A stretch of 64,000 bases of DNA from Cacajao melanocephalus (lineage: Eukaryota > Chordata > Mammalia > Primates > Pitheciidae), in assembly GCA_963573385.1 (NCBI GenBank), contig CAUYLG010033102.1, positions 1 through 64,000 of the forward strand, written 5' to 3'. Position numbers and translations under genes: made by a program. The notes under the pieces are model-generated. The model saw only the letters and a list, made by a program, of their open reading frames with translations, ran no database searches and had not been told where the DNA came from. Below, piece after piece: positions 10,711-24,805 of this stretch (positions within the stretch are counted from its first letter, which is position 1; each line of letters opens with the position of its first letter).

Positions 10711-10914
10711 TACTAGTATCTTATTTACAGTAAAAAAATAAAAAATAAAAAAATAACCACACACACAAAACAAATAGTGACTAATTGCTGCAGATTGTAG
10801 TAGTTATTTCCTTATTCAACATCTGTTGCATTCCCAACACATTTTTTCTCTCCGCTTTCTTCTAACAGACTCTGCCCATCTTCTGTTGCCCTGTCATAAG
10901 AATGAGCACGAGAG

Positions 10915-12244
<1,330 letters not shown>

Positions 12245-12289
12245 AAGAATGGTCATGAGAGTACCTGTCCAGTCAGAGTATTTGTTTTA

Positions 12290-12725
12290 GTTAAGGTAGG
12301 TTAATTGCTATAACAAATCAGCCACAAAGTATAAGGGCTCAAACACAATAAAATTTTATTTGTTTGCTCACATAAATAGTTCAAAGCTATTGAACTATTT
12401 ATGTGAGTCAAAAAATAAACTTTGACTGGGGAGGAAGAAGGCTTTGTTTCACACAGTCATTCAGCAATCAGCTGTCAGCAGCTTCTTCAATACGTTTCCA
12501 TGATGTCTTTGGTCATTAATTTCCAGCTGGTGTAAGGGGAACATGAGGGTATAGACCCATCTGTTTCATAATCTCCATGAGCCAGAAGTAATACATATCG
12601 ATTTCATTCGTATTGCTTTGATAAGAACTAGCTAAATGGCCTCATCTAAATGCAAGGGCAGCTGAGAAATGTAGTCCTTGTCTGGCCTTCTGCTTCCCAG
12701 ATAGACCCCTCTAATGTTGAAAAGA
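12290..12725 (-). mobile_element. Probable old LTR or MER repeat
   Basis: Reads like a reversed old LTR: 'GGTAGGTTAATTGCTATAAC', 'AAATCAGCCACAAAGTATAA', 'CTTTGGTCATTAATTTCC', 'AGCTGAGAAATGTAGTCCTT'. No family name can be given. It contains the 18-bp hairpin at 12367-12407. Confidence 0.5.
12367..12407. repeat. Perfect 18-bp inverted repeat with 5-nt loop
   Basis: Left arm CTCACATAAATAGTTCAA (12367-12384), loop AGCTA, right arm TTGAACTATTTATGTGAG (12390-12407). The arms are exact reverse complements. It lies inside the putative old repeat of 12290-12725. Confidence 0.95.
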
Positions 12726-12759
12726 CAGTACAAATTTTGGTAGATGGTTAGCCATCAGA

Positions 12760-13056
12760 GATTGGATATGACCATGACATGGCCCAAACTGAACCAATTA
12801 AAGTACATTTGTGGGACTGGTATTTAAAAGCTGGGAGAAAAAGAGAACTTTCCTTCCCAACCAAGTTACAACACTGGGAGGATGCACATCTGGACTTCTG
12901 TGGCCACATTCTCTGCCATGAGGTGAAGTGTCTACAAAGTGAAGCCAGGGAGTGGGAGAGAAAGAGAGAATGAATGGGAAAGTGAATGAGTCCTCATGGC
13001 CTCATCTCTCAGTTCTGATCTTAGAGGGTCAGATTCCCTTTTTGCTCCTCTGTTTA
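12760..13056. other. Unassigned sequence between repeats
   Basis: Includes 'CATGACATGGCCCAAACTGA', a phrase common in interspersed repeats, and the frame 12779-12973 without a domain. Possibly an old transposon remnant, not assignable. Confidence 0.35.
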
Positions 13057-13195
13057 TGATGAGGCCGAATTCACCAAACTCTGGGCTATCCTTCCATTAA
13101 GAGCAAACTTGAGAAAGTTTATAAGACTGATGAGACAGTTGCACTCAGATTACAGGCTCAAACTAAGCCCACATTTATGATGATGGAATATTATT
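13057..13195 (+). repeat. Duplicated segment, copy B
   Basis: Partner of copy A at 10273-10407. Same strand, 2.78 kb apart, with the PRELID3B pseudogene and an Alu between them. Similarity ends near 'GAATATTATT' in both. Confidence 0.8.
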
Positions 13196-13257
13196 CCTAG
13201 CTACACAAGCCAGTGAGTTCCTCTCTTTAAGAGTCAAATTTAGCCTCCGTGATTTGC

Positions 13258-13432
13258 ATCATTCTTTGAGCCTCAGGTATATGCCAAAAGCTACTAGCCA
13301 TCTTATATAATTTCCCAAATGAATCCTTAAAACAATTATAGGTATTATTAGTTTCATTTTATAGATGAGAAAACAGAAATAGGAATTAAGTAGAGAAACA
13401 GTCCAAAATCGAGATCTAATGGTGTAGGGCAA
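13258..13432 (+). mobile_element. MIR SINE
   Basis: Forward MIR: 'TTGAGCCTCAGGTATATGCC', 'AAATGAATCCTTAAAACAAT', 'TTTCATTTTATAGATGAGAA' and 'GGAATTAAGTAGAGAAACAG'. Confidence 0.8.
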
Positions 13433-13652
13433 GGATTGACAAACATTTTCTGTAAAGGGGCAGAGAGTAGATATTTTAGGCTTTGTGGGCCATGGGATCT
13501 CTCACAAGTGCTTAACTATGCCACGGTAACACAAAAGCAGCCGTAGGCCATAGTATACTAATGGATGTGCCTGGGTTTCAATAAAACTTTATTTACAAAT
13601 CAGGCAGCAGGTTGGATTTGGCCCATAGGGCATAGTTTGCTGACCCCCAGTA
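13433..13652. mobile_element. hAT-Charlie MITE (MER58/MER1 group)
   Basis: Begins 'GGATTGACAAACATTTTCTG' and ends 'CATAGTTTGCTGACCCC', with 'CAGAGAGTAGATATTTTAGG' and 'CAATAAAACTTTATTTACAA' inside. This is a well-known non-autonomous hAT layout. A second copy lies at 14700-14930. Confidence 0.8.
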
Positions 13653-13669
13653 AGATAGGCAGTGGGAAA

Positions 13670-13770
13670 TAACCTGAAAGTCAAGACAACTATGGTTTTG
13701 TCTATAACTAAATTTGTGATCTTGAACACATTACTTGACACGTCTGTTGCTCTCCGTTTCCTTGTTCATT
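13670..13770 (-). mobile_element. MIR fragment
   Basis: Antisense MIR remains: 'CTATAACTAAATTTGTGATC', 'TTGAACACATTACTTGACAC', 'CTCTCCGTTTCCTTGTTC'. Diverged. Confidence 0.55.
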
Positions 13771-13774
13771 TCAA

Positions 13775-14695
13775 TGCCCTCACCAGCCTTTTCCATTCTG
13801 TCACATCCTTTTCAATTCCCACATGCATAATGCATAATTAATTCACAATTTTACCTGGAGCTCAACTGAGAACTACTCATGTATTTTTATTTTAACTTTG
13901 CCTTATTATCACAGAGTATATAAAACATAAATTGATCCTTTGTCTTGATGCCCCTAGTTCATGGAAGGTATCCGTGATTTGTGTGGTTTCATCCCTCGGC
14001 TGCCCCTGGGATGTGCAGGGCCATTGGCCCCCATGTTATATGCCTTGAGGTCAGCCATCAGTTTCTCTGGTGGCGCTGCCTGCTGCCTCTGCTGTCACTT
14101 CTCACTGCTGCTAATCTGCTCCCTAACGAATACTCATTTGCTTAGATCAAGGTCCAAGAATGTGTCCTTTTCGTCCCTCCTTCGAGTAAACTACAACTAT
14201 GCCCCTAGAGACCATTCCCTTTGACTTCAAATTCCAGGGCCTGAGGGGTTGGCATTCCTAGAAACATGATCCTGGAGGAACAGGGCATTATTTAAATGCC
14301 TGCCTGGTTAACTTGTTTAGCCAAAAATATGACACTCAAGTCATAAGACTAATTTTACAAACCACTCTCTACTTAAGCAATTAGGCTTCCAGAAGTTCTG
14401 GTACATGAAAATTTTCCATCAGCTCCAAAAGCCAATTAGAACAGAGGAAAACAAAAGTTGGAGACTCCATATCCTTCATCCTCAGTAAGGGCATGAAAGT
14501 CCCCTCAGGGCTCTCTGGAGGAAGTCCATTATCAACATACTTGTGTACTGTCAGTGGGATCAAAAGAGCATCAGCTCTGTCGGGAATATTTGGAACCAGA
14601 GATCTGAGGGTTAGAATGAGTCAAGGAAGGTGAAATGGTGAATGCTCATAGACTAGGCCTTTCTCCCTGATAACGGGCAGATAGCAGATGGGCAA
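13775..14695. other. Apparently unique sequence
   Basis: No repeat named with confidence. The frames at 13961-14224 (plus, 87 codons) and 14381-14563 (minus) have no recognisable domain. Confidence 0.45.
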
Positions 14696-14699
14696 CTGG

Positions 14700-14930
14700 T
14701 ATTTAGAAAAGGGCCAGATAGTAAATACTTTTAGGCTTTGCAGTCTACATACTCTGCATACAGTCCCTGTTGCATGATTTTTCTTTTCTTTTCTTTTTTC
14801 TCTTTTGCTTTTTGGCTTTTTTTTTAACAAAAAAAAATTAAAAATTTAAATTAAACTATTATTAGCTCAAAGGTTGTACAAATCTAGCCAGATTTGGCCT
14901 ACAGGCTATAGTTTGCTGACCATTGCTACA
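14700..14930. mobile_element. hAT-Charlie MITE, second copy of the 13433 family
   Basis: Shows 'GGGCCAGATAGTAAATACTT', 'TTAGGCTTTGCAGTCTACAT' and, at the end, 'AGATTTGGCCTACAGGCTAT' and 'AGTTTGCTGACCATTGC'. The middle is replaced by a pyrimidine-rich run (14777-14823, TTTTC-type units) and an A/T-rich stretch. Confidence 0.75.
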
Positions 14931-14988
14931 TGAATCCTGGCTTTGCCATCACTAGCTGTATGGTCAGGAACAAGTAACTATGCATTCT
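14931..14988 (-). mobile_element. MIR, left piece (split by Alu)
   Basis: 'AATCCTGGCTTTGCCATCAC', 'TAGCTGTATGGTCAGGAACA': antisense MIR head. The remainder continues at 15295 after the Alu. Confidence 0.7.
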
Positions 14989-15268
14989 GTTTGTTTGAGA
15001 TAGAGTCTCGCTCTATCCCCCAGGCTGGAGAGCAGTGGTATGATCTCGGTTCACTGCAACACCTGCCTCCCAGGTTCAATCGATTCTCCTGCCTCAGCCT
15101 CCTGAGTAGCCGAGATCACAGGTGCATGCCGCCATGCCTGTCTAATTTTTGTATTTTCAGTAAAGATGGGGTTTCACCATGTTGGCCAGGCTGGTATTGA
15201 ACTCCTGACCTCAAGTGATCCACCTGCCTCGACTGGGATTACAGGCATGAGCCACCACGCCCAGTCCA
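14989..15268 (-). mobile_element. AluS-type dimer
   Basis: Reversed Alu from 'GAGATAGAGTCTCGCTCTAT' to 'GAGCCACCACGCCCAGTCC'. An imperfect direct repeat ending TATGCATTCT flanks it (14966-14988 and 15269-15294), consistent with a target duplication inside a MIR. Confidence 0.92.
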
Positions 15269-15294
15269 AGGAAATGAATGCAATTATGCATTCT

Positions 15295-15420
15295 AAGCCT
15301 CAGTTTCATCACCTATAAAATGAGAATGTTTTTCATTGCAGGATTGTTGACTAGATGCCGCTTCACAGCGCTGGCACATAGCTGCCTTCAGTCCACGAAC
15401 TGTAGCTGGCATTGCTAATT
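15295..15420 (-). mobile_element. MIR, right piece
   Basis: Continues the MIR: 'AAGCCTCAGTTTCATCACCT', 'ATAAAATGAGAATGTTTTTC', 'GCGCTGGCACATAGCTGCC'. Confidence 0.75.
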
Positions 15421-15566
15421 TCTGAATCACCATCAAGCCTCAGTTTTCATGTGGCTACTATGTTTTCTTTTTCTCTGCTTTCTCTGAAAAGGCGCTTAAA
15501 TGTTAGTCTTGGGGTTTTAGGTAAGGGTTAGATTTATACACAGATAGGCCTTGAGGAATAAGATAG

Positions 15567-15993
15567 TGTTATAGTTTGGATGTTCTCAAAACTTCATATT
15601 AAAATTTGGTCTCCAGTGTTGGAGGTGGAGCCTGGTGGGAGGTCTTTGGGGTGGATCCCTCTTGAATGGCTTAGTGCCATCCTTGAGGCAATGAGTAAGC
15701 TCTTGCCCTATTAGTTCCCATGAAGCTGGCTGTTGAGAGCCTGACACCCCTCGTTCTTACTCTCTCACTGTCTCTCTTCTCTCTCGCGCGTTTCCTCTGA
15801 CCACGGGACCTGCACATGTCTCCTCCCCTTCCACTTCCACCATGAGTGGAAGCACCCTGAGGCTCTCACCAGAAGCAATGTCGGTGCCATGCTTATTGTA
15901 CAGCCTGCAGAACCATGAACCAAATAAACCATTTTCTTTATAAATTACCCACCCTCAAGTATTCCTCTATAGCATCACAAACAGGCTAAGACA
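15567..15993 (+). mobile_element. MSTA/B-type MaLR solo LTR
   Basis: Starts TGTTATAGTTTGGATG and ends ACAGGCTAAGACA. Internal blocks 'GGAGGTGGAGCCTGGTGGGA', 'CCATGAGTGGAAGCACCCTG' and 'TACAGCCTGCAGAACCATGA' are typical, with AATAAA in 'CCAAATAAACC'. A 5-bp target duplication GATAG/GATGG borders it. Complete, 427 bp, no internal region: a solo LTR. Confidence 0.92.
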
Positions 15994-16061
15994 GATGGAT
16001 TTAAGAGGAGCTCCTTAATATCTTTTCTGCCAGCCTGCCAAAGGCATAAATTTTCACCTGA

Positions 16062-16371
<310 letters not shown>

Positions 16372-16379
16372 AGAACTGC

Positions 16380-16885
16380 CCTTTTGCAGCACAATATCCA
16401 GTCTCCATAGTCTCCTGTTACAATACAAATCTATGACTGGAGGAGACAGGGGCCACCTGACCAGCCTCTCTAATACTACAGCGCAAGGTTGCTTAGCAAA
16501 TTAGCTCATCTTTGAGCACAGAGCCTGAAGGAAATGCCCACAATGAAGATCACACTAGCTAGAAGACAGTCTGTAGAGGAGTCAGTCAAAGCCTTTCCAA
16601 GAAACAAAGCTGGAGGGAGACTCCCAGAGAGGAGGTAGGAGAAGACAAACTTTGTGATCTGGCATCCTATACCTTTCATTGTCCTCAACCCCCTCTCTCC
16701 CCACTCCCAAGTTCTGGCACCCACTCCCTCCATTGTTGGTGCTTGAAATTTATTTGCTCTCTTAATCCCAAGTCAAGTTAGCCACAGCTTGCCTCCATGA
16801 CTTCCTCAAAATTCAGCCCATGTTCCTTGCCAACAGGGCAGCTTGCATTTCCAGAAAGTCCTGTGTGCTTGAAGTGAGGTGAAAG
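16380..16885. other. No recognisable feature
   Basis: Unique-looking sequence. The frame at 16506-16733 (minus) has no family resemblance. Confidence 0.45.
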
Positions 16886-16889
16886 TGGA

Positions 16890-17510
16890 TTTTTTGTTAT
16901 ATTATTTGTCTTTGTGATTGTGAAATCTAACTAACATACCAAAAAGTACATGGAGCATGAACCTGCATGAAAAGAAACCCATCGAGGCCTCCTGCTCCTA
17001 TGCACATTTCATCCCCCTACCTGGTCATAACACCCTCTCTCCGCCCTCTCAGTCACCACTGTCCTCAGCATCCTGGTGTTCATTTCCTCTGCCTTTTAAA
17101 AAATGGTTTTGTTTCCTCATTTTGCACACCTGGACAACATATTTAAATGTTGTCTGTTTTCAAATTTTATGAGTGGAATTGTACAATGTGGATTATTGGG
17201 TGCCTAACCTCTTGCTCAATGTTGTCTTTAAGAAGCATACCCGTTGTGGTGTGAAATGGCACTTGTTTTGATTGCTATGTAGGATTCCACTGTTTGAACA
17301 CACCCCCCTTGTTTACCCATTCTACTATTAATAGACATTTGGGCCATTTCCATGTTGGGACAATTACAAACCGCGTAGCTATGAAACTCTTAAATTGTGT
17401 ATACTGGTGCTGTAAGCATGCATTTCTTATAGGCTCTAGGGAAGTCTGGTCACAGACGTTTGTAGCCAATAACCATTTGTAACCAAGTTTTACCAATTTT
17501 TATCCAGCAA
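16890..17510 (-). mobile_element. L1M-type LINE 3' fragment
   Basis: Reversed L1 3' sequence: 'TATGAGTGGAATTGTACAAT', 'TAGGATTCCACTGTTTGAAC', 'TTGTTTACCCATTCTACTAT' and 'AATAGACATTTGGGCCATTT'. Old and diverged. The open frames at 17275-17496 are shadows. Confidence 0.7.
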
Positions 17511-17604
17511 TTCTTTTTTCCTGTGCTTTTCTTGCAATTTTCAAGAAAATATTTCAATTCATATACCAAGAAAAAAAGAAAGTGATTTTTTTTCCCCGCA
17601 ATAG

Positions 17605-17784
17605 TCTTTTTATTTTATTTTTTTATTTTTTTTAGCCACAGTCTCACTTTGTCATCCAGGCTGGTACGCAGTGGCACAATTATAGCTCACAATAGCCTCA
17701 ACCTCCTGGGCTCAAGCGATCCTCTCACCTCAGTCTCCCAAGTAGCTAGAACTTGGGACAACAGGCACACGCTATCATACCCAG
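17605..17784 (-). mobile_element. AluJ-type, right-arm part (split by LTR)
   Basis: T-rich start, then 'AGTCTCACTTTGTCATCCAG', 'TCCTGGGCTCAAGCGATCCT' and 'CTCAGTCTCCCAAGTAGCTA'. The sequence breaks off at CCCAG (17780-17784), where a MaLR LTR has inserted. Confidence 0.88.
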
Positions 17785-18193
17785 TGATATGGTTTGGATC
17801 TGTGTTCATTTCAAAATGAACACAAATCTCTCTTTGAATTGTAATCCCCAATATTGGAGATGTGGTCTGGTAGCAGATAATTGGATCATGGTGGGGGGAA
17901 GTTTTCATCCCCCTTGATACTATGTAGTGAGTTTTCAAGGGATCTGCTTGTTTAAAAATGCATAGCACCTCCCTCCCCGCCCACTTCTTTCCTTCTGCTC
18001 TGGCCATGTAAGACATGCCCACTTCCCCTTTGCCTTCTGTCATGACTGTAAGTTTCCTGGGGCCTCCCCAGAAGTAGATGCCACCATGCTTCCTGTATAG
18101 CCTGTAGAACCATGAGCCAATTAAACCTCTTTTCTTTATAAACTACCCAGTCTCAGGTATTTCTTTGTAGCAATCTGAGAACACACTAATACA
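17785..18193 (+). mobile_element. MST/THE1-type solo LTR inserted in an Alu
   Basis: Starts TGATATGGTTTGGATC and ends AACACACTAATACA. Contains 'CATGCTTCCTGTATAGCCTG', 'CAGAACCATGAGCCAATTAA'-type blocks. The 5-bp flanks CCCAG (17780-17784) and CTCAG (18194-18198) are the target duplication, with one change. Confidence 0.9.
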
Positions 18194-18198
18194 CTCAG

Positions 18199-18330
18199 AT
18201 AAGTTTTTTTAAAAAGATAAGGGCTCACTATTTTGCTCAGGCTGGTCTGGAACTCCTGGGTTCAAGCAATCCTCCCACCTAAGCCTCCCAAAGTATTAGG
18301 ATTACAGGCATGAGCCATCATGCCTGGCTT
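18199..18330 (-). mobile_element. AluJ-type, left-arm part
   Basis: Completes the Alu of 17605-17784: 'GGGCTCACTATTTTGCTCAG', 'CTCCTGGGTTCAAGCAATCC', 'TTAGGATTACAGGCATGAGC', 'CATCATGCCTGGC'. Same strand and correct order. Confidence 0.88.
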
Positions 18331-18394
18331 TTTTTCACAGTATCCTTAACAAGCTCTTATGCTTATATTGCACCACAGTACTTTTATTTCATCA

Positions 18395-18538
18395 TTCACA
18401 CACCAAATATAGTAAACATCTATCATATGCCTAGTACCATGCCTACAGCCACAAACAAAATAAGCAAATACCTCCAACCTTAAACAGCTGACATTCTAGT
18501 AGTGAGACAATTACAAATAAATAATACCTTTTTAAAAA
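18395..18538 (-). mobile_element. L2 LINE 3' fragment
   Basis: Reversed L2 tail: 'AACATCTATCATATGCCTAG', 'TACCATGCCTACAGCC', 'CAGCTGACATTCTAGTAGTG'. Weakly conserved. Confidence 0.65.
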
Positions 18539-18539
18539 T

Positions 18540-19378
18540 ACGCCAGATGCAGAATATATAAAGAACTTCTACAACTCAACAACAAAAAAACAACCCAATG
18601 AAAAAATGAACAAAAACTTAGACATTTCCCCAATGAAGATACACAAATGCCAACAAGCATATATGAAAAGGTGCTCCACATCACTAACCATTAGGGAAAT
18701 GCAAATCAAAACCCCAATGAGATACCACCTCACATCCATTAGAATGGCCACTGCAAAAAAGAAAATAATAAGTGTTGATGAGGATATAGAGACGTTGGAA
18801 CCCCTGGGCAATGTTAGAAACGTAAAATGTTACAGCCACTGTGGAAAGAGGATGGCAGTTCCTCAAAAACTAAAAATAGAAATACCATATGATTCAGAAT
18901 TCCACTTCTGGATATATACACAGAAAAATTGAAAGCAGGGTCTTGAAGAGACATTTGTACACCTATGTTTACAGCAGCTTTATTCACAGTAGCCAAAAGT
19001 AGAAGCAACGCAAGTGCTCATTGACGAATGAATAGATAGACAAAATGTGAATATATATACCGTAGGATATTATTCAGCCTTAAAAAAAAAAAAGAAGGAA
19101 ATTCTGACCCATGCTACAACCTTGGGGACATTATGCAAAGTAGAATAAGCCAGTTACAAAAAGGCAAATATTGTATGATTCCACTTATATAAGTAGAGTC
19201 ACAGACAGAAAGTACAATGGTGGTTGCCAGAGGTTGGTGGGGAGGTGAGAGTAGTGAGGTTGGGAGTAGTTGTTTAGTGGGTGCAAAGTTTCAGTTTTGC
19301 CAGATAAAAGGAGTTTCAGAAATGGATGGTGGTGATGGTCGCACAACAACGAACTGCACACTTAGAATGGCTACAATG
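18540..19378 (+). mobile_element. L1M-type LINE 3' end, left part (split by younger L1)
   Basis: End of ORF2 and 3'UTR: 'ATGCAAATCAAAACCCCAAT', 'GAGATACCACCTCACATCCA', 'CAGCAGCTTTATTCACAGTA', 'TTGTATGATTCCACTTATAT', 'GGTGGTTGCCAGAGGTTGGT'. No ORF2 frame is intact. Breaks at the duplicated target AATGGCTACAATG (19366-19378), and resumes at 21361. Confidence 0.92.
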
Positions 19379-20384
19379 CGGGTGGAGGCGGAGCAAGACG
19401 GCCAAATAGAAGCCTCCAGCAACAGCTCACCTATTCCCCACAAGAACACCAAACTGAACAACTATCCACACGAGAAAGCACCTTCATAAGCACCAAAAAT
19501 CAGGTGAGCAATCACAGTACCTGGTTTTAACATCATATCAAGGAAAGAGTCTTGAGTCCCTGACACCACCCCTCCCCTATTCCTTGGGCCACCTGGTGCA
19601 GAGAGAAAGCGTGTGTGCTTGGGGAAGAGAAAGCACAGTGATGTTGGAACTCAGTGCTGCCCTGTCACAGTGGAAAGCAACACAGGGCAGAATTCAGCTC
19701 GTGTCCACAGAGGAAACATTAGAACAGCCCTAGCCAGAGGGGAGCCACCCGTCCCAGCAGCTCGAATCTGAGTTCTGGCTAGCCCCACCACCACAGGCTA
19801 AAAGGCTCTAGTGTCCTAAATAAACATAAAGTTGTCTAGACCACAAGAACTGCAATTCCTGGGCAAGTCCTGGTGTTGTGCTCAGCTGGTTAGACACAAG
19901 CTGAGGTGGCCAAGGGAATGTTTGCATCACCTGTCTTCCAACCTCAGGCAGTGCAGATTACAGCTCTAGGAGAGACCTCTTCCTTCTGCTTGAAGAGAGG
20001 AGGAAGGAAAGTAAAGAAGAGTTTGTCTTGTAATCTGGGTACCAGCTCAGCTACAGTAGACTAGGACACCAGGAAGAGTCCTGAGGCCCCCATTCCAGGC
20101 CTGAGTTTTTGGGTGACATTTCCAGACACACCCTGGGAAAGAAGGGAACCTGCTGCCTTGAAGGAAATGGCCCAGTCCTGGCAGGATTCATCATCTGCTA
20201 ACTAAAGAGCCCTTGAGCCTTGAATAAACATCGGTGGTACTTAGGCAGTTCTCACTGTGGACCCTGGATGAGATCCAAGGCCATGTTGGCTTCAGGTGTG
20301 ACCCAGCACATTCCCAGGTATGGTGGTCATGGAGAGAGACTGACTTGAGGAAAGGGGAAGGAAGAGTAAAGGGAACTTTGCCTT

Positions 20385-20389
<5 letters not shown>
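19379..20389 (+). mobile_element. L1PB-age LINE: 5'UTR part
   Basis: Begins 'GGTGGAGGCGGAGCAAGACG' and continues 'AACACCAAACTGAACAACTA', 'AAAATCAGGTGAGCAATCAC', which is primate L1 5'UTR. About 1 kb. It stops at TCCAGC (20384-20389), where ORF2-end sequence follows directly. The target duplication on both sides shows this was a full-length type insertion. Confidence 0.88.
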
Positions 20390-21360
<971 letters not shown>

Positions 21361-21410
21361 AATGGCTAAAATGCTAAATTTTGTTATGCACATTTTACCA
21401 TAAATTTTTT
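21361..21410 (+). mobile_element. L1M-type LINE tail, right part
   Basis: AATGGCTAAAATG (21361-21373) repeats the target sequence of 19366-19378, followed by 'CTAAATTTTGTTATGCACAT', 'TTTACCATAAATTT': the last bases of the L1M 3'UTR interrupted at 19378. Confidence 0.88.
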
Positions 21411-21489
21411 AAAACACATATATACAGATATAGATATATAGTTATATATCAGACATATAGCTATATATGTCAGACACTGACAAATAAAA

Positions 21490-22370
<881 letters not shown>

Positions 22371-22494
22371 CTACCAGGTTTGGAAACTGAGCCCAATCCT
22401 CCATGGTTTATGTGGCAGGTTCATGTCAATAATCTTATTTCCTGCTCATCATCAAAGCCTCATAGGGTTCACACTCTCAGGGCTCAGGTTTGGG

Positions 22495-22672
22495 AGCTGC
22501 CAGACCTGAGTCTGGTACTTATTAGCAGAGTGGCCCAAGCCAAGGCCCCTAGCCTCTCTGGGCCTCAATTCTTCATCTGTCAAGTGGATCTACTGATGTT
22601 ATTTAGATTTGTTATTGTGAGGGTCGTGGCACCTGCTGCACAGGGATTGGTCAATAGTGGCAGCTGAACACA
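22495..22672 (-). mobile_element. MIR SINE
   Basis: Antisense MIR: 'GAGCTGCCAGACCTGAGTCT', 'GGCCTCAATTCTTCATCTGT', 'TTATTGTGAGGGTCGTGG'. Diverged but collinear. Confidence 0.7.
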
Positions 22673-22936
22673 AATGGAATTAGAACATGGTCCGCTGTCC
22701 CCACTCTGTGTTCCTTCCCTGATTGCTCTTTTCTCAAATTCTAGACAGCTTCTGGTCAATTGATCATTCTTGGGAATAGCATTCCATTTTCAAACATTTT
22801 AATTATACTTGGTCTCATTTGAGAAAAGGTTTCTTGGATCATTAGACTCTTTTCTAAGAATCCGTTGACAGTTCTTGAGTTGCGGCGTGGTCTTGTGTCT
22901 GGCTGTGGGTGTGTGGGAGGCAGTTCTTTCAATCAC
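22673..22936. other. No recognisable feature
   Basis: Unique-looking sequence upstream of an Alu. No coding signal. Confidence 0.4.
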
Positions 22937-23525
<589 letters not shown>

Positions 23526-23529
23526 ACCT

Positions 23530-23712
23530 GGGTCTCTACTAGCTGTCAATCACAAATCACTGCCTCTCTGACTTTAGAGTCTTTGACTGCAAAATACGGA
23601 TAACAGCATCTGACCCTGTACCCCATAGAGTTATTAGGAGAACCAAATTAGAGAAAGCCTGGGAATTAAGGTGTCATAGGTCAGGAATTATAATATTTAT
23701 TAAATTCAAATG
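23530..23712 (-). mobile_element. MIR SINE
   Basis: Antisense MIR remnants: 'TCACTGCCTCTCTGACTTTA', 'GACTGCAAAATACGGATAAC', 'ATAGAGTTATTAGGAGAACC'. Confidence 0.6.
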
Positions 23713-23744
23713 CATAAGCCATAATCCTACTCACCTTCCACTGT

Positions 23745-23880
23745 GTCCCGTGTGGTTTGTGGATCTCCCTCATCAGGATCACCTGAGGCTGCTTAAGGAC
23801 AGGCTGAATTCTGGGTCACACCTCAGCCCAAGTCTCTCCCTCCCCACCTCCCAACCAGCCAAGCGATTATTAGCATAATA
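23745..23880. mobile_element. MER5-like hAT MITE, weak
   Basis: 'GTGGATCTCCCTCATCAGGA', 'TCACCTGAGGCTGCTTAAGG', 'CTGAATTCTGGGTCACACCT' parallel the MER5A start. The far end is not clear. Confidence 0.5.
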
Positions 23881-23889
23881 AAGTTTGGA

Positions 23890-24765
23890 GTTGCTGGTCC
23901 GGGAACTAAGTTTGATGGGATAAAAATAGAGGATAAAGGATAATTATTTAAGTGCCCATAGATTCTTGGCATTCACATAGGTGCCAACTTATAAAATGAT
24001 GGGCCTTATTCATCATGTTTGAATATTCCCGATGGGTGGTACATAGTGTTCCATTAAAAATAGCTGGGTAAGGCCACTTGTCAGAATTTTAAATAGGCAG
24101 TATAAATTGTTACACACGTCCCTTCTGAAGGGACATTTTTAATGTAGTCTTTTGTCTAAAGATAAATTTCTAATGTTCTTTCCACTTCTCTGCTATGCCC
24201 CCAGAATACCCTGTCTTGGCTTTTCTTGGCACTTTGCTAAACGCTACGAAGTTGAGGACTCACTGCTTTTTAATGCCAGCATTTCTGACCCAGGCTCCTC
24301 TCCCACAGCCAACCCATCACCAGGGCCAAATATACCTGCCATATTGATCTGGGTAAGCGCCCAGGGTTCAGCCTGTCCCAGTTGAAGCAGGACCTGAAGT
24401 TCTTACTGCACATTGACTCAGCAGGACTCAGATGCTTCCACAAGCCAGATGGGCACTGGGAGTTTCCAGATCCTCAGCCTGCAATCTCTTTAGCCCAGAT
24501 AATAGGCCTACCAGCTGGTCATCTACTCCCAACATTTTCAGCTGGCCATTTCTCCATCCATTCAAAATACAATACGCTTTATGGATACTTAGATGCTCCA
24601 GAACCATTTGGAATAAGTAGAGCATGTGGCAGAGGAAGAGGGCAGGGGAAGTCCAAAAATGACCAGCAGCACTTGGAGATTTGTTTCTTATAAAACACAG
24701 CTCCTTTTCTTCTCTGATTCTGCAGTCTATTGTGAAATGACTAGGTACTTCTCCCAAGGATCTCA
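23890..24765. other. Apparently unique sequence
   Basis: About 870 bp with no repeat named. Overlapping open frames on both strands near 24380-24820 (up to 131 codons, minus) reach into the CA repeat, which accounts for the Val-Cys run in one of them. Not a gene. Confidence 0.5.
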
Positions 24766-24805
24766 TACACACACACACACACACACGCACACACACACAC
24801 ACACA
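24766..24805 (+). repeat. (AC)n microsatellite
   Basis: About 20 AC units with one CG interruption (ACACGCAC). Probably polymorphic in length. Confidence 0.97.

Noticed and set aside
10420..10716. 98-codon frame ending in ...[12 protein letters not shown]
   Set aside because: Standard translation of an antisense Alu. The same phrase appears in frames at 21769-22237, 34427-34786 and 43690-44025.
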